Source of the DNA: Brachypterus glaber
Lineage: Eukaryota > Arthropoda > Insecta > Coleoptera > Kateretidae
Reading direction: 5' to 3'
Length of the DNA: 64,000 bases
Assembly (NCBI GenBank): GCA_958510825.1
Contig: OY294047.1
Coordinates: 50,637,365 to 50,701,364 of the forward strand
Below the pieces are notes generated by a model that was not told where the DNA came from, searched no databases, and saw only the letters and a program-made list of their open reading frames with translations. The first letter of the stretch is position 1. The number at the start of each line of letters is the position of its first letter. Position numbers and translations under genes: made by a program. This document shows positions 44,711 through 56,900 of this stretch, in pieces.

Positions 44711-45613
44711 TACCCGCTGAGAAAAATAACTTCCTATGAAAGTTAAAAAAAAACTTTGTAACGTTGGTAAAAAAGTTGAACTAACTTCTTATGAAATTGA
44801 ATAGAACCGTAAATGTCCTACCTACAAAACGTTAGTAAATAACGTCAGAAAATAACGTTCATTCATGTATGGATGACACACACATTTTTGCTTGCATCTT
44901 GAAAACGCGAAGAGATACCAAAAAAAAATAAAGAAAAAATCGATCCTCCTAATTCCACATAATTCCATTTTCAACAACTTGAGGACACCGGAAGTGAGTA
45001 AACCGGAAGTAGGGATGGTCCCAGTAGGAATTTTTCCCAAGATGACCTGAGGAACTAGCTACTCCAGGCTAAAGCCTCCAGATGTCTATGGATCACCATA
45101 ACAATCCGATAATGTGTATAGAATTAGCTGACTAGTAGATTACTAGTAGTATATCCTTATAAAGCCAGCTGTCTTTTAATACTAGTATTCCAAGAGCGCG
45201 ACTTTATTCGTTTAAAAGTTTTGTTAGTGGTAGGAAATAACATGTGGCGCCACCTAAAGCATAACTCTGTCAAGTGCACTGAAATTGAAAAACTACACAA
45301 GCCTTTACTAAATAACATCTATAAAAAGTCACATAATAACGTTAGAAATTTAACTTTATATAAACGTTTATATAACTTCTATAGTAAGTTAAATAATAAC
45401 GTCAGAATTAACTTTAAATGAAATAATAACGTCAGAAATATGACTTGATTTAGACGTTTATATAACTTCCATCCAAAGTTAATCTTTAACGTTTTTATGA
45501 AACTTTCTATGGAAATTAAAAAAACCTCCACATAAAGTTATTGTCAAACGTTAAGTATTAACCTTTTATGAAAGTTGATAAGAAGTCTATTTAAAGTTCG
45601 TGCTCAGCGGGTA
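44711..45613. mobile_element. TIR element with iterated TAACGTCAGAA motif
   Basis: TACCCGCTGAG / CTCAGCGGGTA mark the ends. Units such as AATAACGTCAGAA, AACGTTAG, AACTTTATATAAACG and GAAAGTTGA recur near both ends. The middle (44870-45320) shares ~450 bp with 48110-48520 (CTTGAAAACGCGAAGAGATA, CATGTGGCGCCACCTA, GTCAAGTGCACTGAAATTGA). Confidence 0.65.
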
Positions 45614-45743
45614 GCTATGAGACAAAAAATCACAGAAATCATTTTTTTTGCATATAAAACGTCGAGATTCTTGAAGTAAAAAATATTGCTTTTATTACGT
45701 TTCTCGACTCGAGAAAATAAAAGAAATATTTTTTACAAATGTA

Positions 45744-46149
45744 CACTGAAAAAAATGACGTTCTTGGCTCAAAGTAGTCAACACTCTTGGCAGTTATTCT
45801 TTTAGCTTAAAATAAAAGTATTTATCTTGTCATAAGAAAAGTGTCGCTTTTGAAATATTTTTAAAATTCTCTTGGACCTGGGGCATTTGAGGCAAAAACC
45901 ATTTATCTTGTTTTAAGATTGTTGAAAATTAAATAATATTAAATACTTTGGCCCAAGAATTTTTCATTTGAGACAAGACCACTTGATTTCACACAAGATC
46001 ATAGAATTTTAAGTTAAAGGATCAGAAAGATCTTGGCAAGTGAATTATATTTTCATGTTAAGAGAAGGCGCTTTTGGACGTATTCAAGAGTGCGAAGCAT
46101 TTGGCCTAATTTCATATGCCATTAGCGCAAAGGATCCTTTTTTTCAGTG
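45744..46149. mobile_element. TIR element with TA target sites
   Basis: CACTGAAAAAAATG and CTTTTTTCAGTG at the ends, each flanked by TA. The interior repeats TCTTGG / CCAAGA motifs in both orientations. Non-coding. Confidence 0.65.
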
Positions 46150-46439
46150 TAGGATCTTCCTATGGGAAAGTAAAATAAATACAATTATTAAATTATAAAT
46201 TTATTTCTGCAGCAATAACTAATTTAGACATTTCTAAATTAAAATAATTCATTTAAATTATTATGTGGGTTTTAAAGGCTGGTTAAAAAGTTCCCAACAT
46301 TGATACCTGGTTAAAAAATAATTTGAAAATTGCTACCAATTATGGGTACACAGAATATTTCTGTCTACTTGAATGATTTTATTGGGCTGTTTGCTACTGT
46401 AGGTAGGTAAAAAGGTTAGTTCAAATTATTTTTTTATTA

Positions 46440-47240
46440 TACCATTCACAGCGCACTAGCGCTAGAAGAGCATTATAGGGTAGCCATAGAATACACCCGG
46501 CAACATAATACAACCATGTTATATGCTATATCATATGTTATATTATATGTTATTTTATATGTTACGTTATATGTTATGTTATAAGTTATGTTATTTGTTA
46601 TGATATACATTATGTTATATGTTATACTTATGATATTTTACATGTTATGTTATATTTTATGTTATGTTATATGTAATGTTATGTTATATATTATGTTATA
46701 TGTTATGTTATGTTATGTTATGTTATATGGTATGTTATATGTTATGTTATATGTTATGTTATATGTTATGTTATATGTTATGTTATATGTTATGTTATAT
46801 GTTATGTTATATGTTATGTTATATGTTATGTTATATGTTATGTTATGTGTTATGTTATATGTTATGTTATGTTATATGTTATGTTTTATGTTATGTTATA
46901 TGTTATGTTATATGTTATATTACATGTTATGTTATATTTTATGTTATATGTATTGTTATATGTATTGTTATATGTTTTATGTTATATGTTACGTCATATG
47001 TTATATTTTATGTTATATGTTATGTTATGTTATGTTATTTTTTATGTTATATGTACAGTAGTTTAAAGTTTTCCTAAAGCGCCATAAAACGTCATAGACA
47101 ATTCCTGAATACAAATGTGTTTCATGAAAAAACAAGCAACTTTTTAAATATATATAAAAGCCTTCCCCCACCTATCTTGAAATTCGAAAAATTTGTGAAT
47201 TTCATGGGTTAAAAATATAAAAGTTGTAATTTTAGCTGCA
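46440..47240 (+). mobile_element. Family K copy split by a satellite
   Basis: The left piece (46437-46490, ATTCACAGCGC ... AGCGCTAGAA) and right piece (47062-47240, AAACGTCATAGACAATTC, AAATGTGTTTCATGAAAAAA) are adjacent in the copy at 59976. Here the ATG-rich satellite lies between them. Confidence 0.55.
46514..47055. repeat. ATGTT-type satellite, 12 bp core period
   Basis: The core unit TTATATGTTATG is repeated about ten times without change from ~46735 to ~46855, with degraded units on both sides. The plus strand is nearly free of C. All three plus frames stay open over 118-157 codons purely because of the period (MLYV, CYVI and similar), so none is a gene. Confidence 0.9.
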
Positions 47241-47318
47241 GTGGGAACGTTTTTTTTTTTTTTAGTCATCAGTTTTTTCGTCGACGGAATAAAAGTTGTA
47301 ATTTTTGCAGTAGTGGAA

Positions 47319-47490
47319 CAAGGGCGTAGATGTTTTTCTTAGGGGGGGGGGTAATACCAAGATATTAGATATTTTTTCCGGGATTAAAAGTTAAGAAAAG
47401 GCAAATATTTTTGTATAGGATAATACAATAAAAAAACATATGTTTTTGTCCTATGGGGCGAGGGTAATTACCCCCATTACCCCGCCCTTG
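47319..47490. mobile_element. hAT-type MITE, second copy
   Basis: Same termini as 9082-9467 (CAAGGGCGTAGATG ... CCCGCCCTTG). Flanks TAGTGGAA and TAATGGAA agree at 7 of 8 positions, consistent with an 8 bp duplication. It sits in tandem ~80 bp units carrying GGGATAAAAGTTGTAATTTT. Confidence 0.7.
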
Positions 47491-47674
47491 TAATGGAAAC
47501 CTTTTTTTAGTCATAAATTTTTTTGTCGAGGGGATAAAAGTTGTAATTTTAAACCAAAAACTTATACTAAAGACGTTTTATATGTAAAAAAGCTGATTTG
47601 CTGATCAGGTGATCAGGTTAACTTAAGACAATACTCCCAGGGACCGTTCCTTATTTAAAATTCTTAGCTAGAAT

Positions 47675-49024
47675 CGAGGGGCTGACCGCTAGGAAATCTT
47701 TTGTACAAGCCAAAGAAACTTAGGAGGAACTCCGAGGAACTCTGAAGAACTCTGGAGAAACTCCAAGGGACTCCGGAGGAACTGAGAGGAACTCTTTGCA
47801 AAAAGGAACTCTTTTGTCCAAATTTCAGACGCGGTCAGAAACAATTATTATTTATTACCCATGCGGATTAACGTTTTTATTTTCAAACTAGATGAGCCGT
47901 TACAAACACCAACCAGGACAACATTTGCTATTTCACGTGGAAGTCATTATGACATCATGTAATGATTTTCTGAGTTCATGAACGCATACAGATGACTCCT
48001 CATTGTAAAGTCATTACGAGATCATGTCATGAAGATCTAGCAGCGGTCTACGGAATGCGCATGCGCAAATTTTAAATTAACCGCGAAATAAAAAAAAAAG
48101 AAACACACCTTTTGGCTCATATCTTGAAAACGCGAAGAGATACCAAAAGAATAACGAAAAAATCAACACCCCCTAGACACACACCCCCACATAAATCCAT
48201 TTTCAACAACCGGGATTTTCCCACTGGGAACTTTCCAGTGGGAATATTCTCCAAGGGCACTAATTCCTCTAGACTAAAGGCTCCAGATATCTACGGCTCA
48301 CCATACCAATCCGATAATGTGTATCGAATTAGCTGACCAGTAAGTTAATTACTAGTTATTACCAGTAGTATATCTTTATAAAGACAGCTGCATTTTAATA
48401 CTAGTATTCCTTTATTCGTTTAAAAAGTTTAGTTAGTGGTAGAAAATAACATGTGGCGCCACCTATCGCATAACGCTGTCAAGTGCACTGAAATTGAAAC
48501 ATTACAGGAGCCTGTAGTATTCGGCAATCGTTCTCAATCGAGTCCCGGGCAACATTTGTTATTTCACGTGGAAATCATTATGACATCATTTAATGATTTA
48601 ACGTTAAATGTATACACCTCATAACAAACTCACAACATGATCACAAAATCATGAGATGTGCTCATCATGATGTTCGTATGAGTACAAAACGTGGAAATCA
48701 TAACATGATGCTCTCATGAGGCCTATATGATTTTATGAATGTTGTCCGGGAATTGGGCGCCAATTTTTTTTTTGAACGGGCGCCAAGTTTGGTAGAACCG
48801 TCAGGGACAAAGCTTTGTTTTGAGGGTGCCCTATTGGCAGTAGTGTTTGTATAGCGGTAATTTCTACGGCTTATTCGCCCCAAAAATTACCCCTTCCAGA
48901 GAGGAACTCTTAAGGATCACAGGAGGAACTGTGGAGTAACTCCGAGAAACTCCGGAGGAACTCTGAGGAACTCTTTGCAAAAAGGAACTCTTTTGTACAA
49001 ATTTCAGACGCGGTCAGCCCCTCG
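47675..49024. mobile_element. Family F element with GGAACTC minisatellite arms
   Basis: Perfect 15 bp TIRs CGAGGGGCTGACCGC (47675-47689) and complement (49010-49024). Inside each end are tandem GAGGAACTCCG / GGAGGAACTCTG units (47715-47810, 48895-48990), then AAAAGGAACTCTTTTGT and CAAATTTCAGACGCGGTCAG. The middle contains the 44870-45320-like segment (48110-48520) and one CCGTCAGGGACAAAGC unit. No transposase recognised. A truncated copy is at 60464-61050. Confidence 0.7.
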
Positions 49025-49631
49025 GCTAACATTATTTTACGCATTAAAAATGTCATCTAGAAACTATACCTTGAATTAGTAAAATTATGATTTCACACTA
49101 ACTTCCTTGTTTCAGAAATATACTGTCGTATTCAAATGGTGCCATATCGAATAGGTTTACATAAAATGAACATAAAATAGACATAAAATACTAAAATAGT
49201 ATAGGTAGGTTTAACAAGAAATGGCCTTTTAAAAATATACATATACCTTTATAAAGCAAATATATTTGCTCTAGTGACATTTTTTATGAACCTTAAACAT
49301 AACTCAATTTTTTTTTAAATTTTTAAGCCGTTTTTCCCTTGTGTCATATGAAGTAAGAATATTCTTACTCTGACCCCCTAAGCATAGTGTTCTGTGGTAT
49401 ATTTTAAGGAACTTTTACTAAGCGAATATAAAGAAGGAGCAGTTTACGAGGCCATTTTTAACTTTACTAGGCGACATTTTTTTTAATATCCTGTGTCCCC
49501 TCTACCTTTCAGTAGACGATCTCTCTATAATATATTTGTGAGTGCTCACAATTCGTGAGTCACAAGTTTCGTGATGCGGCTTCTGAAGGTAAAAAATGCC
49601 AAACTAAAAAAAAAGTAAGTAAATGTAAAAC
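49025..49631. other. Non-coding, no gene recognised
   Basis: AT-rich without identified repeat copies. Confidence 0.35.
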
Positions 49632-49860
49632 GGATACCTTTTCTAGACGGGTGAAAAATTAAGAAGTTTATAAAATATCAAATTGACTTCACTTTTCCTG
49701 TATTTTTGGACCATATCCTTTTGTTTTTTCTTTGTACCTTTATCGGATTGTTTTTCTGGCCGCACCATTGTCAGAAATTTATTAAAAGAAAAATTAATTG
49801 AAATTAATTTTACCTATGATTGAAATTTTACTAGTGTCAAAATTTTACATTTAATTAAAA
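49632..49860. mobile_element. Family L, copy 2
   Basis: Reverse complement of 22470-22711 (GGATACCTTTTCTAGACGGG, GGACCATATCC, ATTGTTTTTCTGGCCGCACC). Confidence 0.65.
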
Positions 49861-50298
49861 AAGTAAAAATATATCAAATTAAAATGCCTCTTCAGCTCCC
49901 TTTTCGCGTGACCACTCACATTTTACTAATTTGTATTTTATTGCACTTAAATCTTAAATTTATTGACCCCCCATTTGTGGGGGACTTTTTATCATTTTAA
50001 GACTTCATATCTAATTTTATGTTGTTTTTATTATTAACATAACTGATGCCAAACCTTAAATATTAGTCGAAAGAGACGTTTTAGAAAAATAATTGCGACA
50101 TATGTGGCGCCTTGGTACCTACCAATTCTTAACATTAACCCGTCACGATGAGAACCCACGCGTGCCGATGTCCTTAATCTACGGGTACCAACTACAAAAG
50201 TCCAAGAAACTAATATAATACATATATTATATAAATGTATTTCATATTACACAAAAATCCAAACCAAAAAAATTTTCTCATGGGTCATTGATAAGTAC
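49861..50298. other. Non-coding, no gene recognised
   Basis: AT-rich. TACCTACCAATTC and ATCTACGGGTACCAACTAC are the only GC-richer patches. Confidence 0.35.
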
Positions 50299-50672
50299 CA
50301 ATGGAGATTTCTCCCGTTAGATTAAACAGGGACAAAAGTTCTACCCAAAAAGGATAAAAGACATACATACACTCCCACTTCCACCCAACCAAACAAATTC
50401 TGTATTTGTTCTTTGTTGAACAAATACAATATTTACTTGGCCGGGCGAAAAGTGTAAAGAAATTACTGGCGCCATCTAGGTTTTAGTAAAATTATCTTAT
50501 TCTACAGATTCACATTAGCTATGTTCGTTCATGCCGCTCAGCCAAATACTGTATTTGTTGTGTGAAAAACAAATACACTATTTATTTGGTTGGCTGGAAA
50601 GTGTAGCACGAATGAGATAGAGATAGGGTAGACGTCTTTTGTTTCATAATTCTAGTTGTAGAGACCTCCATT
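50299..50672 (+). mobile_element. Family C, copy 3
   Basis: CAATGGAGATTTCTCCCG to AGAGACCTCCATT, with a deletion around the GCTACACTTTCC segment. Confidence 0.75.
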
Positions 50673-51792
50673 AACGCCCCATATTTATTTTTTTGAGAAA
50701 AAGAACAGGGTGTCCAAAAAAAATCACAACTCCCATAAAATGTAAAAAAATGTACGGTTTTAAAATTTAAAAATACAGCCCTAAAGAAAATTAAGTGTAA
50801 GATATTGTATATGTGTCACTTAAATTTAATTTTTTTCTCAAGGTAGCAAACATTTTCAAAAAAATTTATGAAATCATTTAGCGGACACTATAAGTTTTAT
50901 AAATATTCAACATTCGACTTTTTTCATAAATTTTTTCCGTTTTTTTTTTTGGGGGGGGCTGGCTGGCTCAGTCCGGCCCTGGTCTTGTTAGCAGCAGTAT
51001 TTTTTTTCGTTTTTTTTTTCGTGGTGCTCTGGTTATTTTAGAAAATATGAACCCATGTACTACGATCCAACTAAATAGGCTTGACCGTTTAAAAGATGTT
51101 TAATCCTTTCTTGCAAATTGAGATAGACAATCTAAGTGATAGAAACTAACCATATGTGGCGAAAACATGGCGCCTTTCGGATGTGTACAAAGAACCCCAT
51201 TGTGCTAGAGAAAAGAGCGATTTAACAACCAATATTAGTATCAAAAGTATTTAAATCATTGCTTCGTATTTTTTTCTCAATTTTACTTTTAGACGGGTGG
51301 TCTCGGCCAAGCGAAAATCTTTTCTAAAAAAATACATGAGCGCACGCTAAAATGTTTAATAAATTACAAGATTTTACATAGGTAGGTATTTTGGAAGAGT
51401 TGAATTTTTTTGCATAGTTTACTATCTAGCCGAGAAAATTCTTCTGTCTTAAAAGATATGACGGAAAGTCTTACATTACGTTTGTCCGACTTTTGAACGA
51501 ATATTTTTCTGTATTTTGTCAACGCGTTTGCCCGGGTCCCGGAAAATTTGTGACCACGATAACTAGAAAACGACTTGAGATATTCATGAGATTTAGACAA
51601 TGCCCAAACTACTCGACTGAGATTGGGGGTCAAATGAGGTAAAAATAATTTAATGTAGTAGGCTAGCACTGATAGCTCGGTTAATATTGGTTGCACCATA
51701 AAAGTTGCAAAAAAAATATGAAAAATGCAAGGGGTATACCCCTAAAAAAAACTTTACAGCTGAATTCCTTCTAGTGAGTAAGATTTCCTCGG
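50673..51792. other. Non-coding, decayed repeats
   Basis: Starts with ACAGGGTGTCCAAAAAAAATC, typical of a TA-targeted element end but with no partner. CACGATAACTAGAAAACGAC near 51556 belongs to the K-like phrases. The 111-codon minus frame at 51364-51699 crosses this and is rejected. Confidence 0.4.
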
Positions 51793-52203
51793 AATGGCGA
51801 TTTCTCCCGTTAGATTAGACAGGGACAAAAGTTCTACCCAAAAAGGAAAGAAGACATACATACACTCCCACTTCCACCTAACCAAACAAATTCTGTATTT
51901 GTTCTTTGTTGAACAAATACAATATTTACTTGGCCGGGAGAAAAGTGTAACTATATCATTTTTATTAAAGAAATACTGGCGCCATCTAAATTTTAGTAGA
52001 ATTATTTTATTCTACAAATTCACATTAGCTATGTTCGTTCGTGTCGCTCAGTGCTACACTTTCCGGCCAACCAAATGAATACTGTATTTGTTGTATGAAA
52101 AACAAATACAGTATTTATTTGGTTGGCTGGAAAGTGTAGCACAAATGAGATAGAGATAGGGTAGACGTCTTTTGTTTCATAATTCTAGTTGTAGAGAGCA
52201 TTG
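51793..52203 (+). mobile_element. Family C, copy 4
   Basis: AATGGCGATTTCTCCCG to GTAGAGAGCATT. The right end abuts the next element, three bases before its target duplication. Confidence 0.75.
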
Positions 52204-52213
52204 CCTTCAAAAC

Positions 52214-52887
52214 ACGATTCACTCACCGCAGTAATGAGAAGAATCCAGCGCATGCGCACTGATTTTATTATTTTTGTTTTGACGTATGCCAAAAATTATT
52301 TTAAGGTTATGTAACATTCTTTTGCAGAATTTTACAAAAATATCTACTTTTTTATTTGCGAACTAACAGTTTTTTTTTTAATTGGCTAAAAGTACTCGCT
52401 TTTAATAGTATTTTCGTAAAAAAAATTGCGGAATATTCATTAGAAACATTTGATTCTTAAAATATATCGCCTTCTAAATTCTGAAATATCGTATCTGAAA
52501 AATGCCTCCCATTAAAAAAAAAAAAACACCAAACCAGCAAACTACCAAACCAAACCATTATTAACGTAAACCAACGCCCCAATTAAAAAAATCAAACAAA
52601 AATTCGTATTTTAACAATCTTTTGCTATCTATTCTAACAAAAAAACTGGATTTTCCGCACCTAATTATATTCAAGACAGTAAATTTTAGTAATAAAACCA
52701 GAAATCAGTGCAAAAATATAGTTCATTTTTGTGGACCTGATGCGCACCGTAACCCCACTCAAATTAAACTATTTCATAAAACTACAACTGCCTAAACGGA
52801 AGCCACTTTTGACATCCGTCAAAACAAAAATAGGCAAACCAGTGCGCATGTGCTAGATTCTTCTCATTACTGAGGTGAGGGAATTGT
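52214..52887. mobile_element. TIR element with perfect 8 bp target duplication
   Basis: TTCAAAAC flanks it on both sides (52206-52213, 52888-52895). The TIR runs ~45 bp: ACGATTCACTCACCGCAGTA, then ATGAGAAGAATCCAGCGCAT, then GCGCACTG, mirrored at the right with a few changes; TTTTGTTTTGACG / CGTCAAAACAAAA continues the pairing. An 8 bp duplication fits hAT or Merlin/P-type elements. Interior non-coding. Confidence 0.8.
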
Positions 52888-53533
52888 TTCAAAACTATTG
52901 AAAATTACCACGTTTGGTAAAGATGAGATTTCGGAGTTCCTCTAGTCAAGAAGCTCCAGAGATTATCTCAAAGCTTTTCTCCAATTTTTGCAGCTGAATT
53001 CCTCAGCTGTTTTCGTTTTTTTTTTATGTTTTTTAATTTTTTTCTTTGTATTTTTCCTTTGTATCGTCGTAAGCAAATTTCTTCGGATATGCAGCCAAGA
53101 TGTTATGTAAATGATACTGCTATTTGCCTTGAAACATAATTACCTATACCTTATTTTATTGATACGTGTCCAATCACGATAGAAATCGTCGCGATAGACT
53201 ATCAGACAATCGTTGACAGTTTTTGCTTTATATGGATGGTCATAGGCGCAACCAAACACAGAATAAGATTAAATTAAAGATTTATGGGTTTAAATCAAAG
53301 AACTTTTACCTCAAGAAGTTATTTCAGACCAATGTTTATGAAGGTGTCATCTTTTTGTTTGTTTGTTTACATAAACGTACGCGATACTGCTTCTGGTGTA
53401 AACATAAGTATCGGTAGTTTTGACCTTCTGGTGACCAGAGCGATGTTGCGTAATTTTCACTTTATTATTATGATAAATAAAAAAAATAAATGTCTATACC
53501 TACATTAAAATTTAAAAAAACTACTATACTACG

Positions 53534-53723
53534 TGTTGGAAATTCGATATAGCATTCTATGTAGTATATTCGATGTAAGCGAGTTCGATGCCGAAGCACG
53601 CGCTTGCGCGCAGTTGGGCTTGGCGTCGCGTGTTGTTAACGGTCGTAAATGTTGATCAGGTTTTTTCTCAATATATTATGTTCAATAATACAATTGTTTT
53701 AATTCCGACATCAATATCTAACA
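53534..53723 (+). repeat. 5' LTR
   Basis: TGTTGG ... TAACA, 190 bp, with TG/CA termini. A GC-rich middle (GCACGCGCTTGCGCGCAG) is followed by an AT-rich 3' half. Compared base by base, it equals the 3' LTR. Confidence 0.95.
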
Positions 53724-53993
53724 ATTCAGAAGTGGTCAAGAAGAATTCAGTGCGCTAAGGCTGACAAACGGGAATTTTGCACGGGAAAAACGTTCAAGGT
53801 CGCGAGATAGGAAATTGGTGGTTTCGACAGGTAGTGCGGTTGGCATAGTCGAAATTCTACGCGGTTTGACTTTTCGCAAGGTGTGCGCGGTTTTTCTCGA
53901 AATTTCCACGGAACTTGGACACAAAAAGTGTAAAACACGAGGGAAAAGTTGTCCAAGGTTAGAGCGGCATCTAGGTGAGCTGAAGTTAGCAAC

Positions 53994-56900
53994 ATGACGG
54001 ACAACGCGGCAAGCGGCAACGGTGCGAACGGTGGTAGTTCCAATGTACCGTCCACAGTAGATCAAACCCAACAGGTGCAGGATTTGATAAATACTGTGAC
54101 TTTGATGTCACAATTGATGACTTCCCAAATGCAGATTATAAATAGCACACAAAATGTTATTCCACAAGTCCCAATAACTGTGTTTGCATTTGAAGGGGAC
54201 AGAGACAGACACAGGGCGACAGAATGGCTAAACTCGATAAACACAAGTGGTGTATTACAAAGTTGGTCGGACAACACAAAATTGATTATGGCTCGATCCA
54301 ATTTAAAAGGACCTGCCAAAGATTGGTACGCGTGTCAGTGCATATATGATTGGGCGACATTTCAGGACAAATTCACTAAAAGTTTTGTGAATTCCCTATC
54401 AGTATCAGAAAGATGGGACTTAATGAAAAAGAGAACCCAAAGGTCTAATGAGTCAATAGCATGTTATTTTCAGGAGAAAAGAAGATTGTGCTATGAGTTA
54501 GGCTTAAATGATAAAGATAGTCGTGTGGAGATTCTAAAAGGTCTAGCTAAACCACAAGTAGCTAGTAGCCTTTTGGTGAAGGAACACAAGGACCTAGAAG
54601 AGTTATGGCAAGACTTATTGCTTCTAGAGGGTATACTAGAAAGAAGTAGTACCCAGAAACCGACTCAATACAATAACAGAAACAATAACTCATCTAGCCA
54701 AGGCCAGACAATTACACAGAATATGAAAAAGGAAGAAAAACTCTCATTCTGCTTTAATTGTGGCGGCAAGGACCATAAAGCATCCAGTTGTGAAAAATCA
54801 AAGACACCTTTGTGCTTTAAGTGTCAGAAACCAGGGCACCAACGCAAGGCGTGTCCTGAAAAGGACAAACAACCCACAAGTGTACTAGCCGTAGATGTTA
54901 TGAAGAATAGTGTCAATAAATTTTTAAAAGACATTGTGCTATTTGGTAACAAACTAGTCGGTCTAGTGGACACAGGAAGTAGTGTGTGTACTATAAAGGA
55001 GTCGAATGTTGATGAACATTTAATTTGTGGTAATCCTGTTGACCTAATTGCTTTCGGAAATGATTGTGTCAGAAGCTTGGGCACAGTGCGTGGCATGATA
55101 TTTGTAGACGATGTGTCTGCTGAAATTGAGTTTTATGTTGTGCCAGATACGGCACAACAAGTCCATGTCATTATAGGTAGAACGTTTACAGAGCTACCAC
55201 AAATTTGTTACCTCAGACTTGGAGAACAATTTCGATTTGAGTGGGCAGATAATTTTCCTTCCAAACATGATGAAATCGTTCTAGATGTTGAAAGAAAATT
55301 ACCTATTAGGTGTGCGAGCGAAAAGGTTGTCCCACCCGAGTCAGTCAGTTTTGTGGAGTGTACAATTGAAGAGGAGACTGTGAGTGTACCAATTGTGAAT
55401 GAGTTCCCAAAAGACGTGCATATCACAAAAGGACAAACATTAGCCCGTATATGTTTGTGTGAAGACAGTACGTGTCAGGAGGACAATGCGAGTCAAGAAT
55501 TCAACAGTGCGTGTGAAAAGGACAGCACGTGTCAGGAAGACAGTGCGAGTCAAGAATTCAACAGTGCGTGTCAAGAATTTCACAGTGCGTGTCAAGAATT
55601 TCACAGTGCGTGTCAAGATGACAGCGCAAGTAATTCTGTTTTTGCGATAACGGACAATGTGCCTGCGGCGCAAAGCACGGAAAAGGTTAAGTTAACCATA
55701 GACATGATTAACACAGATGCGGACGTGGACGATAATATGAAAACGGAGTTACTTAATTTGTGCCAAGAGTTTAGAGACGTGTTTTCGTTTACTTACGCAG
55801 AGCTTGGACTCACAGACTTAATTGAAGCAGACATTGAAGATAATAATGTACCTGTGCAAAAGAAACCATACCGTGCGAGTATATCGGAACGTAAGAAAAT
55901 TTCGGAAATAGTAAAAGAATGGAAGGAAAATGGGATAGTCACCGAAACGGACTCTTCCTACGCGACACCGGTTCTGTTAGTGGGAAAGAAAAATGGCGAT
56001 TCAAGACTTGTTGGAGACTACAGATTTTTGAATCAGCAAACGGTCAGAAAAATCTTCCCCATATCAAGCATGGAGGAGATGTTTGAATGCTTACATGATG
56101 CAAGCATTTTCTGCAGTTTGGACTTAGCCCATGGATACTTGCAGATACCCTTAGCAGAAAGTGCGAAGAAGAAAACAGCGTTTGTGACGCCAGACGAGAC
56201 AGGCCAATTCGAAAGGCTAATTTTTGGACTCAAAAATGCTCCATATGAGCTAAGCCGTCTAATGGCATTAGTCCTTGGCGATTTGAGAAATCAAATTGTC
56301 ATCAATTGCGCCGATGATTTTCTGATTCCAGCTAAAGAATGGAGCCAGATGCTGGAAAGGCTCAGAAAAGTTTTTGAGGCACTACAAAAGGCGAAGTTGA
56401 CACTAAAATTGTCAAAGTGTCACTTTGCAATGAGAACTGTCGAGTTTCTCGGATTCAAGGTATCTGGAGATGGAATTTCACCAGGCCCAAACAAAGTAAA
56501 AGCTGTGAAAGACTTTGGTGTACCCAAAAACGCTACGGAGGTCAGACGCTTTCTAGGTCTCACCGGATTTTTCCGGAAGTTCATAGAGAACTATGCAACA
56601 AGAGCGAGGCCATTAAGTGATCTCACGCGTAAATCAGCTGATTTCCAATGGTTAGAGGACCAAGTGAAAGCTTTTAAGGATTTGAAGGAGGCATTATGTA
56701 CTTCACCGGTTTTAAAAATTTACAACCCAAAAGCCAAGATTACGGAGGTGCACACGGACGCATCTTCGATGGGATTAGCAGGAGTTCTCTTGCAAGGACA
56801 GGAAGTAGGAAAGCTTCACCCTGTATATTACATTTCTAAGAAAACTACACCGGCAGAAGGTCGATATCACTCATCGAAACTGGAGCTGATGGCAATTGTG

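Noticed and set aside
46588..47077. Three overlapping plus-strand frames of 118-157 codons
   Set aside because: They are the three readings of a 12 bp satellite with no stop codon in its period; the peptides are pure MLYV-, MLCY- or CYVI-type repeats.
51364..51699. 111-codon minus-strand frame
   Set aside because: No motif; it overlaps a K-like repeat phrase and has ordinary AT-rich codon noise.
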